DNA from: Candidatus Undinarchaeales archaeon SRR5007147.bin71 | Lineage (GTDB): Archaea > Undinarchaeota > Undinarchaeia > Undinarchaeales > Undinarchaeaceae | Reading direction: 5' to 3' | DNA: 39,197 nt | Assembly: GCA_014189675.1 (NCBI GenBank) | Contig: DVAE01000015.1 | Coordinates: 1 to 39,197, forward strand | In this document: piece by piece, positions 20,660-29,813 of the stretch | Layout of the letters: the number at the start of each line of letters is the position of its first letter | How positions within the stretch are numbered: position 1 is the stretch's first letter | Notes under the pieces: model-generated | Database searches by the model: none | What the model was told of the DNA's origin: nothing | The model's input: the letters and a program-made list of their open reading frames with translations, nothing else | Made by a program: the position numbers and the translations under genes

Positions 20660-21139
20660 CTAACCATAGGCCTTATGTGGCCGCGAAACATCAGAATCAT
20701 CTACTTCATTTTTTCTTTCATCTTTGCCACCACTGACCCCTTTATTTGTATCACTTTCCTCAACAACTACCTTGACTCCTTCTTCGGGCTTTTCTTTATA
20801 TTTTAAACCAAGCACTCTCATAGCACTAAAAACCGCGTCCGGTATCTCAACAACAACACCTGGATCTAAGGAATAATATTTCCTTGTAGTTGTACTTCCC
20901 CAAGTATAATTTCCTTGTATTTTTTCTATTCCATATTCTTTAAATTCACCTTGCTGCACCCCCTTTTTTAAATGGTAGTAAATTTGCCGTGCTTCAAGCG
21001 GCTCAAAAGCCAGGAGATATATCTTATGTATTTCATAACCATAAGCGCAACCAAGCGCTCCAAGTATCTGCTTTATTTTCTCTCGTATTGGGCTCCCAAC
21101 AGGTCGGCCGCGACCATCTTTTTTCTTTTCTGCAACCAT
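20660..21139 (-). CDS. Origin-adjacent wHTH (PadR-like) DNA-binding protein
   Basis: 'GRGRPVGSPIREKIKQILGALGCAYGYEIHKIYLLAFEPLEARQIYYHLKKGVQQGEFKEY' winged-helix-like pattern; TATA-like 'AAAATATATAAAC' on the minus strand upstream. Confidence 0.65.
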   Translation of the reverse strand: MVAEKKKDGRGRPVGSPIREKIKQILGALGCAYGYEIHKIYLLAFEPLEARQIYYHLKKGVQQGEFKEYGIEKIQGNYTWGSTTTRKYYSLDPGVVVEIPDAVFSAMRVLGLKYKEKPEEGVKVVVEESDTNKGVSGGKDERKNEVDDSDVSRPHKAYG

Positions 21140-21309
21140 TATTGTCTATATAGATAATAATTAATAAAGTTTATATATTTTCCTAAACCCCACTCCAAAC
21201 ATATTAATAAGCCAACCATCATTAATCTAGCCTGAATTTGAAACCATAACACAGTTAGATATCAAACCATAAAACAAGTTAAACTTTTTGTGGATCAGAT
21301 TAAATAAAA

Positions 21310-22737
21310 ATGAAAGAAAATACAAAAAAAAGTGAAAAGAGAAATCACCATAAAACAAGACCAGACGCAACAAACACAACAACTAATCTTAGTTCTGTTG
21401 AATCCTTCAAAAATTTAGGGATAACAGAATCTCTATTAATATCAATAGCAGAGCAGGGCTTTGTCGAGCCAACAGAAATACAAACAAAATCAATTCCATC
21501 AGTACTATCTGGTATGGATTTAATGGCAAGGGCTGCCACAGGTTCCGGAAAGACACTAGCTTTTGGTTCAGGAATAATACAAAACACTGAACGAAAAAAA
21601 GGTTTACAGGCACTAGTACTCACCCCAACAAGAGAATTAGCAATACAGGCTGCAAAAGCACTCAAAGAGTTCTCAAAACACAAATCTCTAGGAGTTTCAG
21701 CAATATATGGTGGGGTTTCTATAAGAGCCCAAATACAAGCCCTACGCCGAGTCGAAATTGCAATCGGAACACCTGGAAGACTTCTCGATCACATGGAAAG
21801 AGGCACAATCCAATTAGATAATATTAAAACACTGGTCTTAGATGAGGCAGACAGAATGTTGGACATGGGATTCATAGATGATGTCCAGAAAATAATTAGG
21901 GCCTGCCCAAAAGACAGGCAGACATTATTATTCTCTGCTACACTTTCCTCTGGAGTAAAAAAACTCGCAAGAAACTATATGAGAGATCCACAGGAAGTAT
22001 TTGCGGAATCTTATGTTGATCCCACAAAATTAGAGCAGTGCTACTATGATGTGGATGACCGGTTCAAATTCTCACTTCTTTTACACCTTCTCAAAAATGA
22101 AGAGTCAAAACTTGTCATGGTATTTTGCAACACCAGAAGATTTGTTGATTTTGTATCCAAACACCTAAATAAAAATGGTGTAAATGCCACGGCAATCCAC
22201 GGTGGATTCAGGCAGGCAAAAAGAACAAAAACAATGGACAGATTTCATTCACAAAATGTCCAGGTCTTAGTTTGCACCGACGTAGCCGCAAGAGGCTTAG
22301 ACATACCCATGGTTTCACACGTCTACAATTTTGACATCCCTAAGGAAAGCGATCAATACATACATAGAATTGGAAGAACTGCAAGAGCCGGCAAAGAAGG
22401 AAAGGTAATAAACATACTCGGAAGCCGCGACTACGAAAATTTTAGAAAAGTAAAACAAGAATCTATAGGGGATATACCTCGGGCAGAGGTTCCACAATTT
22501 GAACAGATAATTGTTCAAATACCTAGGGGTCGACCACAAAAACCCAGATATGGAGCAGGTAATAGAAGAGGCCCACAAAGAGGAGGTCCCCAAAGAGGCG
22601 GCCCACAGAGAAGAGGCCCACAGAGAAGCGGACCGCAGAGAAGAAGAACAGGCTCTCAGAGCCATTCAAGCAAATATCCACGTAGGCGTTCAAACAAACG
22701 TCCCACCCGTAGAACATCATATTCTTCCAAACAATAA
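21310..22737 (+). CDS. DEAD-box RNA helicase with RG/PQ-rich C-terminal tail
   Basis: 'ARAATGSGKTLAF', 'LVLDEADRMLDMGF', 'LLFSATLS', 'HRIGRTARAG'; C-terminal GPQRG/R/S repeats. Confidence 0.96.
   Translation: MKENTKKSEKRNHHKTRPDATNTTTNLSSVESFKNLGITESLLISIAEQGFVEPTEIQTKSIPSVLSGMDLMARAATGSGKTLAFGSGIIQNTERKKGLQALVLTPTRELAIQAAKALKEFSKHKSLGVSAIYGGVSIRAQIQALRRVEIAIGTPGRLLDHMERGTIQLDNIKTLVLDEADRMLDMGFIDDVQKIIRACPKDRQTLLFSATLSSGVKKLARNYMRDPQEVFAESYVDPTKLEQCYYDVDDRFKFSLLLHLLKNEESKLVMVFCNTRRFVDFVSKHLNKNGVNATAIHGGFRQAKRTKTMDRFHSQNVQVLVCTDVAARGLDIPMVSHVYNFDIPKESDQYIHRIGRTARAGKEGKVINILGSRDYENFRKVKQESIGDIPRAEVPQFEQIIVQIPRGRPQKPRYGAGNRRGPQRGGPQRGGPQRRGPQRSGPQRRRTGSQSHSSKYPRRRSNKRPTRRTSYSSKQ
22570..22644 (+). 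repeat. Five tandem 15-bp units encoding GPQR(G/R/S) in helicase tail
   Basis: ggcccacaaagagga / ggtccccaaagaggc / ggcccacagagaaga / ggcccacagagaagc / ggaccgcagagaaga. Confidence 0.85.
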
Positions 22738-22780
22738 TACTTCCCAAAACCTTTAATATCAAAAAGACCACTTTCAAACT

Positions 22781-23200
22781 ATGCCAGCACCAAACGCACG
22801 CGAACTTGAAACACAACTAAGGACAATAAAAAAAAACACATTAAATGCACTGAATCCAGAAACAGGTATAATGGATAATAAAACCATTTTTGAACAAGGA
22901 GAATCTCTCAAAACATGGCTTGGTGAATTTGAAACCCTCTACTTAAATGAGGCCTCTTCAAAACCAAGCAAGACAGCCAAACTAAAAACAGAAGGGGAAA
23001 AAATTCTTGAATTCGGATGGCACTGCTATGAAATCTTAGTTGAAGCGGATCTACAATCAGGCGCCTCATCCAGCCCCTCTCGACGCTGGGAACCAATAGA
23101 GTACGGAACTGTTCTTGGAAACCTCAAAGAACAAATTGTTTCTAATCTCACAAAATTGGAAAACGACTACACAATCTTCATTAAAACAAGTTTATTGTAG
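22781..23200 (+). CDS. Hypothetical protein (139 aa, no family recognised)
   Basis: Open frame filling the gap between the helicase and hef; 'aacctttaatatc' TATA-like sequence upstream. Confidence 0.6.
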   Translation: MPAPNARELETQLRTIKKNTLNALNPETGIMDNKTIFEQGESLKTWLGEFETLYLNEASSKPSKTAKLKTEGEKILEFGWHCYEILVEADLQSGASSSPSRRWEPIEYGTVLGNLKEQIVSNLTKLENDYTIFIKTSLL

Positions 23201-25384
23201 AGAATATTTAGATTCTATAACACTTCGTATTTCCTTTGCCTTTTTCTTCCCTATTTTCTCAACCCTCATCAAATCTTCCTCACTCGCCTGAAATACTCCA
23301 CTAACTCCGCCAAATTCCTGAAGAAGCCTCTTAGCAAGAGAAGGTCCGACATTTGGAAGACTTTCTACAATATACTGCTGAGTTTCTGAAAGAAGTCTCG
23401 GCTTTGCCCCACTTCTTAGTCTTACTTCTCGCTTTTCATCAATCTGTTCTCTCTTCGCAATCTGGTAAATATAAGCCGCAGTATCAAAAACATCTTCGGT
23501 TGTCACTATCGGTAGCTGGAAATCAATAGCTATTGATGAAATCATCCCACGTATTGCGTTTGGATGTAAGTTCCTTTTATTATAAAGTCCACTCCCCTCA
23601 ACTATCAAAACAGGTCTCTCAAAAACCGAGCACAGAGAAGCCACCTGATCCATTAACCTACCATCTATAATCGACTGAAGAAAATCATCAACATTTTTTC
23701 TTTCAACACCAACTCTATCAGAAAGCTGGAAATCCGCAACATCCAAATGCTTCAACTGAATTTCACACCCAAGTTTTGACAATCCCTTCATTATTCCTGA
23801 TCCAGATTCCCGTGAATCAGCTATAACAATCACTTTATCATTTGTATTAGTGGAAAACTTCTCAAGAGTCTTCTGGGCTGCTGGTTTCAACTCAACACCA
23901 CCAAGCGCCCTCTCCATCCCATCTTCCTTTCTTTTAGAACTCCAATAATATGCTTCATCTCTAGTTCCTTTCGACATCAATATGTAAACATTACCTGGAG
24001 ACGTCCTTGCAGTTCTTCCACTCCTCTGTATACTTCGTATTGCGCTTGGAACTGGTTCATAAAAAACAACACTCTCAACAACAGGAATATCTAATCCTTC
24101 CTCTCCAACAGAAGTTGCTACAAGTACCTTAAATTTCCCAGCCTTAAATTTATCAATCTGCTCTATCTGAACTTTTTGACTTTGCCCCTTCGTCCTTCTA
24201 CCTGCCTGTCCTATGAGCTTCCCTGTGGAAATTCCCTTCCCCTCTAAAAATTTCACAATATTATCAACACTTGCTCTATAATTGGCAAAAACAAGTGTCT
24301 GTCCACTACCTGTGGAAATAATCTCATATAATTTCTCCATCTTCGGATGCTCAAAACCAAGCTTTGTAAGACTCTCAGTTTCAGCAAAACACATCTTCAT
24401 TCTTGGATCAATTCTCAGTCTCATAGCAGCCTTCGTCGGGTCATTCTTAAGTTTCATAAAATATTCCTGTAAAGGGGCAATCCCTTGTGTTTCCAGAAGT
24501 TCCTGTGCATAATAAACCTTCATAGCCCCTGCAACAATTGACAAATATTTATACAAATCAGGGTTCTCAGCAGCATCTTTTGCCAAACTTCCTTGTAGTT
24601 TTAACAAATCAACTTTTCTCACATACTTACTGTTTCCTAACAGACTGGCTCCTCTCAAACTTTTTATATTTTCTTTGAAAACCTTATCTAAGGCATCCTT
24701 CATTCTCATAAATTCTCTAGGAAGTTCGACATATACCCACTCCATTTTTCGCGTTCTCACATAAGGAGCAAGATCTACATGTTTCCTATTTCTATACTCT
24801 ATCTTTTCCAAAAAAAGCTCTTTACAAATCCTCTCAATATCCTCCTTCCCACTTCCAGGAGAAGCAGTCAGCCCAAGAACCCTTGAAAACTGGGACTCCT
24901 CAATATACTTCTCAGCTATAAATGAATAAGGATAGTCACCAACCGCTCTATGTGCCTCATCAACAATCAAAAGAGAGTAATCCTCAAATACTAGGTTTTT
25001 TGACAGCAAATCATTTTGAATGACTTGGGGGGTTGCAAAAATAAATTGCGCATCATTATAAAGAATCTTCCGTTTCTCTGGAGAAATTTCACCTGTCAGC
25101 GACACAAACTCATCCTTTCCAAATTTAAAAGCATTTTCCCATACTTGCCTATGCTGCTCAACAAGAGGTTTTGTCGGAGCAAGGAAAAGAACTCTCCCTT
25201 CTGGATGCTTTCCAAGCCTCTGCGCAGCAAGAAGAGCCGCAACAAAGGTCTTACCTAAACCTGTTGGTAAAACAACTAAAGTATTATTACTCACAGCAGT
25301 TCCCAAAATAGTCTCTTGGTAGAGCCTTTTCTCTATTGCGCCTTCTTTCAAAAATCCACTTCCCATACCCATATCTTGTTTCAC
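23192..25384 (-). CDS. hef: Hef-type helicase/ERCC4 nuclease
   Basis: Helicase motifs 'VLPTGLGKTFVAALLAA', 'IVDEAHRAVG', 'GLTASPGS', 'QRSGRTARTSPG'; nuclease motif 'GVERKNVDDF'; C-terminal helix-hairpin-helix 'LPNVGPSLAKRLLQEFGG'. Confidence 0.96.
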   Translation of the reverse strand: MKQDMGMGSGFLKEGAIEKRLYQETILGTAVSNNTLVVLPTGLGKTFVAALLAAQRLGKHPEGRVLFLAPTKPLVEQHRQVWENAFKFGKDEFVSLTGEISPEKRKILYNDAQFIFATPQVIQNDLLSKNLVFEDYSLLIVDEAHRAVGDYPYSFIAEKYIEESQFSRVLGLTASPGSGKEDIERICKELFLEKIEYRNRKHVDLAPYVRTRKMEWVYVELPREFMRMKDALDKVFKENIKSLRGASLLGNSKYVRKVDLLKLQGSLAKDAAENPDLYKYLSIVAGAMKVYYAQELLETQGIAPLQEYFMKLKNDPTKAAMRLRIDPRMKMCFAETESLTKLGFEHPKMEKLYEIISTGSGQTLVFANYRASVDNIVKFLEGKGISTGKLIGQAGRRTKGQSQKVQIEQIDKFKAGKFKVLVATSVGEEGLDIPVVESVVFYEPVPSAIRSIQRSGRTARTSPGNVYILMSKGTRDEAYYWSSKRKEDGMERALGGVELKPAAQKTLEKFSTNTNDKVIVIADSRESGSGIMKGLSKLGCEIQLKHLDVADFQLSDRVGVERKNVDDFLQSIIDGRLMDQVASLCSVFERPVLIVEGSGLYNKRNLHPNAIRGMISSIAIDFQLPIVTTEDVFDTAAYIYQIAKREQIDEKREVRLRSGAKPRLLSETQQYIVESLPNVGPSLAKRLLQEFGGVSGVFQASEEDLMRVEKIGKKKAKEIRSVIESKYSLQ

Positions 25385-25454
25385 ATTCTATATATTTCAT
25401 CGCCCCGACAAAAAGTATATAAGACCCCCAATACTTCAGTAGTCGGTCAAGATA

Positions 25455-25673
25455 ATGAAAAAACCGGCTCTAAAAAAACAAACAAAGCCACTCCCCACCT
25501 GGATGACCACACTCTCGAATAAAATTCTTCCACCTATCTTTTTCTTTTCTCTAGCTGTTCTAACTCTTCACCTAATGCCCCTCGCAAGCACAAAAATTCT
25601 CAAACTTAATCTTGGAATACTTTCAATAACTTCCTCAACAATTTCGTTTTATCTCACAATTCTCCTTCTGTAA
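25455..25673 (+). CDS. Small hydrophobic membrane protein (hypothetical)
   Basis: 72 aa with two predicted hydrophobic segments; ATG spaced after the hef divergent region. Confidence 0.5.
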   Translation: MKKPALKKQTKPLPTWMTTLSNKILPPIFFFSLAVLTLHLMPLASTKILKLNLGILSITSSTISFYLTILLL

Positions 25674-25705
25674 AACTTTATAAACACAATAGAATAATCT
25701 TTAAT

Positions 25706-26176
25706 ATGGGAGTCAGGGCGCTATTAGGTGGAATTTCCAAAAAAATAAAAAGTCGATTTTCCGACGAAGACGATTTAGAAGATGAGCTTGGATCAGACGA
25801 AGATCTTGATGATGATTTATCTGAAGACGAAGAAGATGAGGAAGAAGATTTAGACGACTTAAACGAAAAACCAGAGCCCTCCCCAACAAGTCCTCCCTCT
25901 ACAAAACCACCTGTTTCTGAAATCCCCTTAACTCCAGCCCCACAAGAGCAGAAAGTCTCCTCGGCTCCACATGATTCTGGAAAAATATCAGCGGAGTTGG
26001 CAACCATAAAGACTAAAATAGACTTACTAGAGTCCCACCTCCAAAATATAGAAAGCAAAGAAGCACTTTACAAATCAGAGGCTGATAGATATATGCAGTA
26101 TCTCACATATATCAGCGACAAACTTGACAACTTGGCGAGAGAGCATGCCGAACTTGAAAGACTCATCCGTCAATAA
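25706..26176 (+). CDS. Hyperacidic linker plus coiled-coil hypothetical protein
   Basis: 156 aa; D/E-rich block then P/S linker then coiled coil 'ELATIKTKIDLLESHLQNIE...LDNLAREHAELERLIRQ'. Confidence 0.7.
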   Translation: MGVRALLGGISKKIKSRFSDEDDLEDELGSDEDLDDDLSEDEEDEEEDLDDLNEKPEPSPTSPPSTKPPVSEIPLTPAPQEQKVSSAPHDSGKISAELATIKTKIDLLESHLQNIESKEALYKSEADRYMQYLTYISDKLDNLAREHAELERLIRQ

Positions 26177-26178
26177 AT

Positions 26179-26775
26179 ATGCCAAAAACCAATAAAGAAG
26201 CTATCAAAGTCTCAAAGAGAAGCCTTTTAGTATTCTTTCTGGCTGTAGTGGGCATTATCGCACTTATTTTTATAATTCCCTTCTTCAACTGGGCGTCCCA
26301 CGGAAAATATCTTGTTCTTCCATTTGCATTTTTGGCAATTTTGATAACCCGTAGAGCAGATTCTTGGAAAGTCGGTATAGAAGTATTCTATTTTTCCCCA
26401 TTTCTTCTAGCCTATACTTACAATCTTTTCATAGCGCTTTCCATTTCTTTCCTTGCCTTCTATTTCGTAGTAAAAACAAAACCATCTGAAGGAAATGGAA
26501 TAGTAATACATAGCGTAATAATTACAATAATCGCCACTGTTGCAAGTGTTTTGTCAGGACATTTCGGGACAAATATAACAGAGACACAGTTCTTCTGGTC
26601 TGCCTATGGCACAGTCCTTTTTGCAATCTGGCTTGACGCGATAATAGTTAAATTCTCCGCTCCAGTTCCACTACCAAAAAATATTATAACACATTCAATG
26701 GGTAGTTTTGCTAACTACATAATAATATCAGAAATAGGCTACCCAGTCTTCCTATATATTCTCACCCTTCAATAA
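26179..26775 (+). CDS. Polytopic membrane protein (hypothetical)
   Basis: 198 aa, several hydrophobic stretches; 2 nt after the preceding ORF, suggesting co-transcription. Confidence 0.65.
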   Translation: MPKTNKEAIKVSKRSLLVFFLAVVGIIALIFIIPFFNWASHGKYLVLPFAFLAILITRRADSWKVGIEVFYFSPFLLAYTYNLFIALSISFLAFYFVVKTKPSEGNGIVIHSVIITIIATVASVLSGHFGTNITETQFFWSAYGTVLFAIWLDAIIVKFSAPVPLPKNIITHSMGSFANYIIISEIGYPVFLYILTLQ

Positions 26776-26776
26776 T

Positions 26777-28108
26777 TCAGCGCGTTCTGATTATCTTATC
26801 AATCTGGGTCTTCGCAGAGCCAATATAATTTTTCGGATCAAGAACTTCGGAAAGCTCATCCTCAGAAAGAAGTTCCCTAATTTTTGGCTTCTTTTTCAGA
26901 ACTTCCATCATTTCAATATCTTTGTTTGAGCTTTCCATCGACGATTCTTTCATAATTTCATGAGCCTTACTTCTCTCCATCCCCTTTTCAACAAGCTTCA
27001 ACATAACTGCTTCAGCCATAAAACGGCCCTTAGTCAACATTATGTTTTTGTGTATCTTATCTGGATAGACATTGAGTCCTTGCATTATCTGTATGGTCTC
27101 TTCTACAATAAAATCTGTCAAAATAAAAGTCTCAGGGAAAATTATACTCTCGCAACTGGAATTTGTCAGATCCCTTTCATGCTCCAGTGGGATATTTTCA
27201 AGAGCCGGAACAATATTAGACCTCAAGTATCTGACAATTCCCGAAATCCTCTCTGATCTCCAGGGATTTCTCTTTTGTGGCATTCCCGCGCTCGAAACCT
27301 TTCCTTTCTTGAACGGCTCTCCTAATTCTCCAACCTCAGTTCTCTGCATATTTCGTATTTCAGTAGAAATTTTCTGAAGAGTCTGTCCTATCATAACTAG
27401 TGTGAAAATAACATCAGCATGCCGGTCTCTCTGAACAACCTGTGTCGTTGCACGAGGACTTTTCAACCCAAAATCCTTCATTATCAAATCCTGGATTTTT
27501 GCTGCGTTTTTGCCAAAACTTGCACCCGTTCCAACAGCCCCAGTCATCTTTCCAAATAATATATTCTTCCTGGATCTTTCTACTCTCTCAAGCTGCCTAT
27601 CAATTTCACAGGACCAAATAGCAAATTTAAATCCCAATGTAGTCGGAACAGCATGTTGTCCGTGCGTTCTTCCTATTATTATCAAATCTCGGTATTGTTT
27701 TGCCATGTCCAGAAGAACCAATCTCAAGTTCTTAAGTCTCTTCTCAATCATACCTAAACCTTCTGCAAAAATAAGAGCCCACCCAGTATCAATTATATCA
27801 TAAGATGTTGCTCCAAGGTGAACATATTTCCCATACTCCCCTGATTTCTCTGCCAGAGCCGTTGAAACAGCAAGTATCCTATGCTGAAGATCCTCTTCTA
27901 ACTCACCAACCCTTTCGAGCGTTATGGTTTTTAAATTCGCATTTTTCCCAATAGTATCGGCAGCCTTTTTTGGTATATTCCCCACAGATGCCTGTGCTTT
28001 TGCAAGAGCTGCCTCTATAGAAAGCCATTTCTCAAGAATATTTTCATTGGAGAATATTTTCTCCATTTCCTCTGTCGTATGATGATTTTCTAGATAGCGT
28101 TCTGACAT
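26777..28108 (-). CDS. purB: adenylosuccinate lyase
   Basis: 'GKVSSAGMPQKRNPWRSERISG' fumarase/aspartase signature; 'IGRTHGQHAVPTTLG'. Confidence 0.97.
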   Translation of the reverse strand: MSERYLENHHTTEEMEKIFSNENILEKWLSIEAALAKAQASVGNIPKKAADTIGKNANLKTITLERVGELEEDLQHRILAVSTALAEKSGEYGKYVHLGATSYDIIDTGWALIFAEGLGMIEKRLKNLRLVLLDMAKQYRDLIIIGRTHGQHAVPTTLGFKFAIWSCEIDRQLERVERSRKNILFGKMTGAVGTGASFGKNAAKIQDLIMKDFGLKSPRATTQVVQRDRHADVIFTLVMIGQTLQKISTEIRNMQRTEVGELGEPFKKGKVSSAGMPQKRNPWRSERISGIVRYLRSNIVPALENIPLEHERDLTNSSCESIIFPETFILTDFIVEETIQIMQGLNVYPDKIHKNIMLTKGRFMAEAVMLKLVEKGMERSKAHEIMKESSMESSNKDIEMMEVLKKKPKIRELLSEDELSEVLDPKNYIGSAKTQIDKIIRTR

Positions 28109-28158
28109 GCCTTTAAACCCAAATAAGGTACCTACACTTACATATACGCTTGTAGCTT

Positions 28159-28737
28159 TTAAATCTTTACACCACTAAATACCCAAAAAGCGATGCCTAT
28201 TGCGCCTGCCCAAATTCTCCAGTCCCACTTGAAGACTTTCTGCCCATCAAGCGGATAAATCGGAATAAGATTAAAAATCGCCAGGAAGGAGTTTACATAA
28301 GCTCCAATCCAACCTAAAGTTACTAAAAATCCATTTCCTGTATACATAAAGGTCATGAAAAACACAGCAAGCAGTACATTTATCATTGGACCAACAACAG
28401 CAACCAGGCCAACATTCCTGTCAGAATGTCTAACTCGTCCGCCAAAGTAAACAGCACCGGGAGCTATAAAGGTCCAGCCAAAAATCGAAAGGAAGGCGGC
28501 AAATATAAGCCCATTTTTCCACATTTTATAGTGCGCATGATAGCCCTTTTTCTGCGCCATAAACTTATGTCCCAATTCATGCAGTATAAATCCTGGACCA
28601 ATTGCAAGAATTGCAAAAATAAACATCATAGGAATTCTCATTGAAACCGCTACAACAGCTGACATTATAATAACAGAAATACCAAGATCTTGTAACTCCT
28701 TCTTCGTAAATTTTTCAAGCAATTGCATATTTCCCAT
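28159..28737 (-). CDS. M50/site-2-protease-like membrane metallopeptidase
   Basis: 'GPGFILHELGHKFMAQKKG' HExxH and 'NLIPIYPLDGQKVFKW' NxxPxxPLDG motif. Confidence 0.88.
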   Translation of the reverse strand: MGNMQLLEKFTKKELQDLGISVIIMSAVVAVSMRIPMMFIFAILAIGPGFILHELGHKFMAQKKGYHAHYKMWKNGLIFAAFLSIFGWTFIAPGAVYFGGRVRHSDRNVGLVAVVGPMINVLLAVFFMTFMYTGNGFLVTLGWIGAYVNSFLAIFNLIPIYPLDGQKVFKWDWRIWAGAIGIAFWVFSGVKI

Positions 28738-28798
28738 TATTTCTCCTGTCTTATACTTTTTCCGACAAACTATTTAAACAAGAAGCTCTTAGTGAAAA

Positions 28799-29137
28799 AT
28801 GGGAGAAACAATGACAGTAACAAACTTGACAAACCTCACAGGAAAGGATGTTTATACCAGAGGCGCTGAATACGTCGGAAAAGTTGAGGATGCAATGCTT
28901 GATACCGAAAAAGGAAGCATTTCAGGCTTTACAATTTCCATGGCCCGTGAGAGTTTCCTTTACAAGACACTTTCACAGGGAGATCAGGGAATAAAGAAAA
29001 GCGTTCTGATACCTTACAAGGAAATCCTTGCCTGCAAAGACATAGTCCTAGTAACAGCACCAAAACAATTACTTCCAAAACAGGCAGAAGAAGAAGAAGA
29101 CCATGACGAGTCTCCAATTCCAGGCCTAGTAGATTAA
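28799..29137 (+). CDS. PRC-barrel domain protein (second copy)
   Basis: 'LTGKDVYTRGAEYVGKVEDAMLDTEKGSISGFTI...VLIPYKEILACKDIVLV'. Confidence 0.8.
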   Translation: MGETMTVTNLTNLTGKDVYTRGAEYVGKVEDAMLDTEKGSISGFTISMARESFLYKTLSQGDQGIKKSVLIPYKEILACKDIVLVTAPKQLLPKQAEEEEDHDESPIPGLVD

Positions 29138-29208
29138 TTAGATTATTTTACAACAATCAGCGCTAGCGCTGTTTCTTCTCAAATTAGGGGCTTTCACCCC
29201 AAAAAAAC

Positions 29209-29646
29209 TTATTCTACCTTTTCTTCTTCAGAAGATTCCTCAGCCGGTGCCTCTTCTGCCTCAGGCTCTTCAGGAACGACTTCCTCAGCCTCAGCAGTTT
29301 CTTCAGAAGCTTCTTCAACTGCTTCAGCCGGTGCCTCTTCTGCCTCAGATTCTTCTACAGGTGCTTCTTCAGCTACAGGCTCTTCTGAGGGTGCAGGAGC
29401 TGCGGCAGAAACCTCGCCTGCAAGCTCTTTTACCTTAGTGCAGATAAAATCTACAACTTCAGGCGCTAGCGGAACGGCAAAGCTTTTCTTGAAGCGCTTG
29501 CCTCCGTCAGGAGCATAATATCCGCGCGAAATCGCCACGAATTCATTGCTGCCTTCTTCGGCAACAGCTTCCTTTCTTGCAACTTCGATGAAGTTGTTAT
29601 TTCCAAACTTTATTTCTTCTGCTTTTATTGTTTTGAATTCTACCAT
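29209..29646 (-). CDS. Putative PC4-like ssDNA-binding domain protein with acidic E/A/P-rich tail
   Basis: Start at MVEFKT (ATG 29646); N-term 'NNFIEVARKEAV...EFVAISRGYYAPDGGKRFKKSFAVPLAPEVVDFI' resembles the PC4 fold pattern; long low-complexity acidic C-terminus. Confidence 0.6.
   Translation of the reverse strand: MVEFKTIKAEEIKFGNNNFIEVARKEAVAEEGSNEFVAISRGYYAPDGGKRFKKSFAVPLAPEVVDFICTKVKELAGEVSAAAPAPSEEPVAEEAPVEESEAEEAPAEAVEEASEETAEAEEVVPEEPEAEEAPAEESSEEEKVE
29241..29348 (-). repeat. 24-bp exact direct repeat within acidic tail
   Basis: cagccggtgcctcttctgcctcag at 29241-29264 and 29325-29348. Confidence 0.85.
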
Positions 29647-29813
29647 TGTTTTTCCTCCGTGTGTGGAAACTAATTTTTTTAGAAATGCCAAAAAAGACAG
29701 ATTCCAGTTCAATCAGTTTCCCTTTGCAAATCATGACTGTTTTCTCTTATTATTAAGCTTTGTGTATCCAAAAGTGAAAACCTTATAAGAGACTTCTGCC
29801 TCTTGTTGTGGGT

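Noticed and set aside
22315-22816. ORFs of 116, 81 and 97 aa overlapping the DEAD-box helicase tail
   Set aside because: Alternative frames of the tandem-repeat tail; no independent support.
25678-26058. 126-aa minus-strand Ser-rich ORF
   Set aside because: Antisense of the acidic-repeat coding region; poly-Ser arises from complement of D/E codons.
29247-29438. 63-aa + strand LQP-rich ORF
   Set aside because: Antisense of the acidic tail repeats of the 29209-29646 gene.
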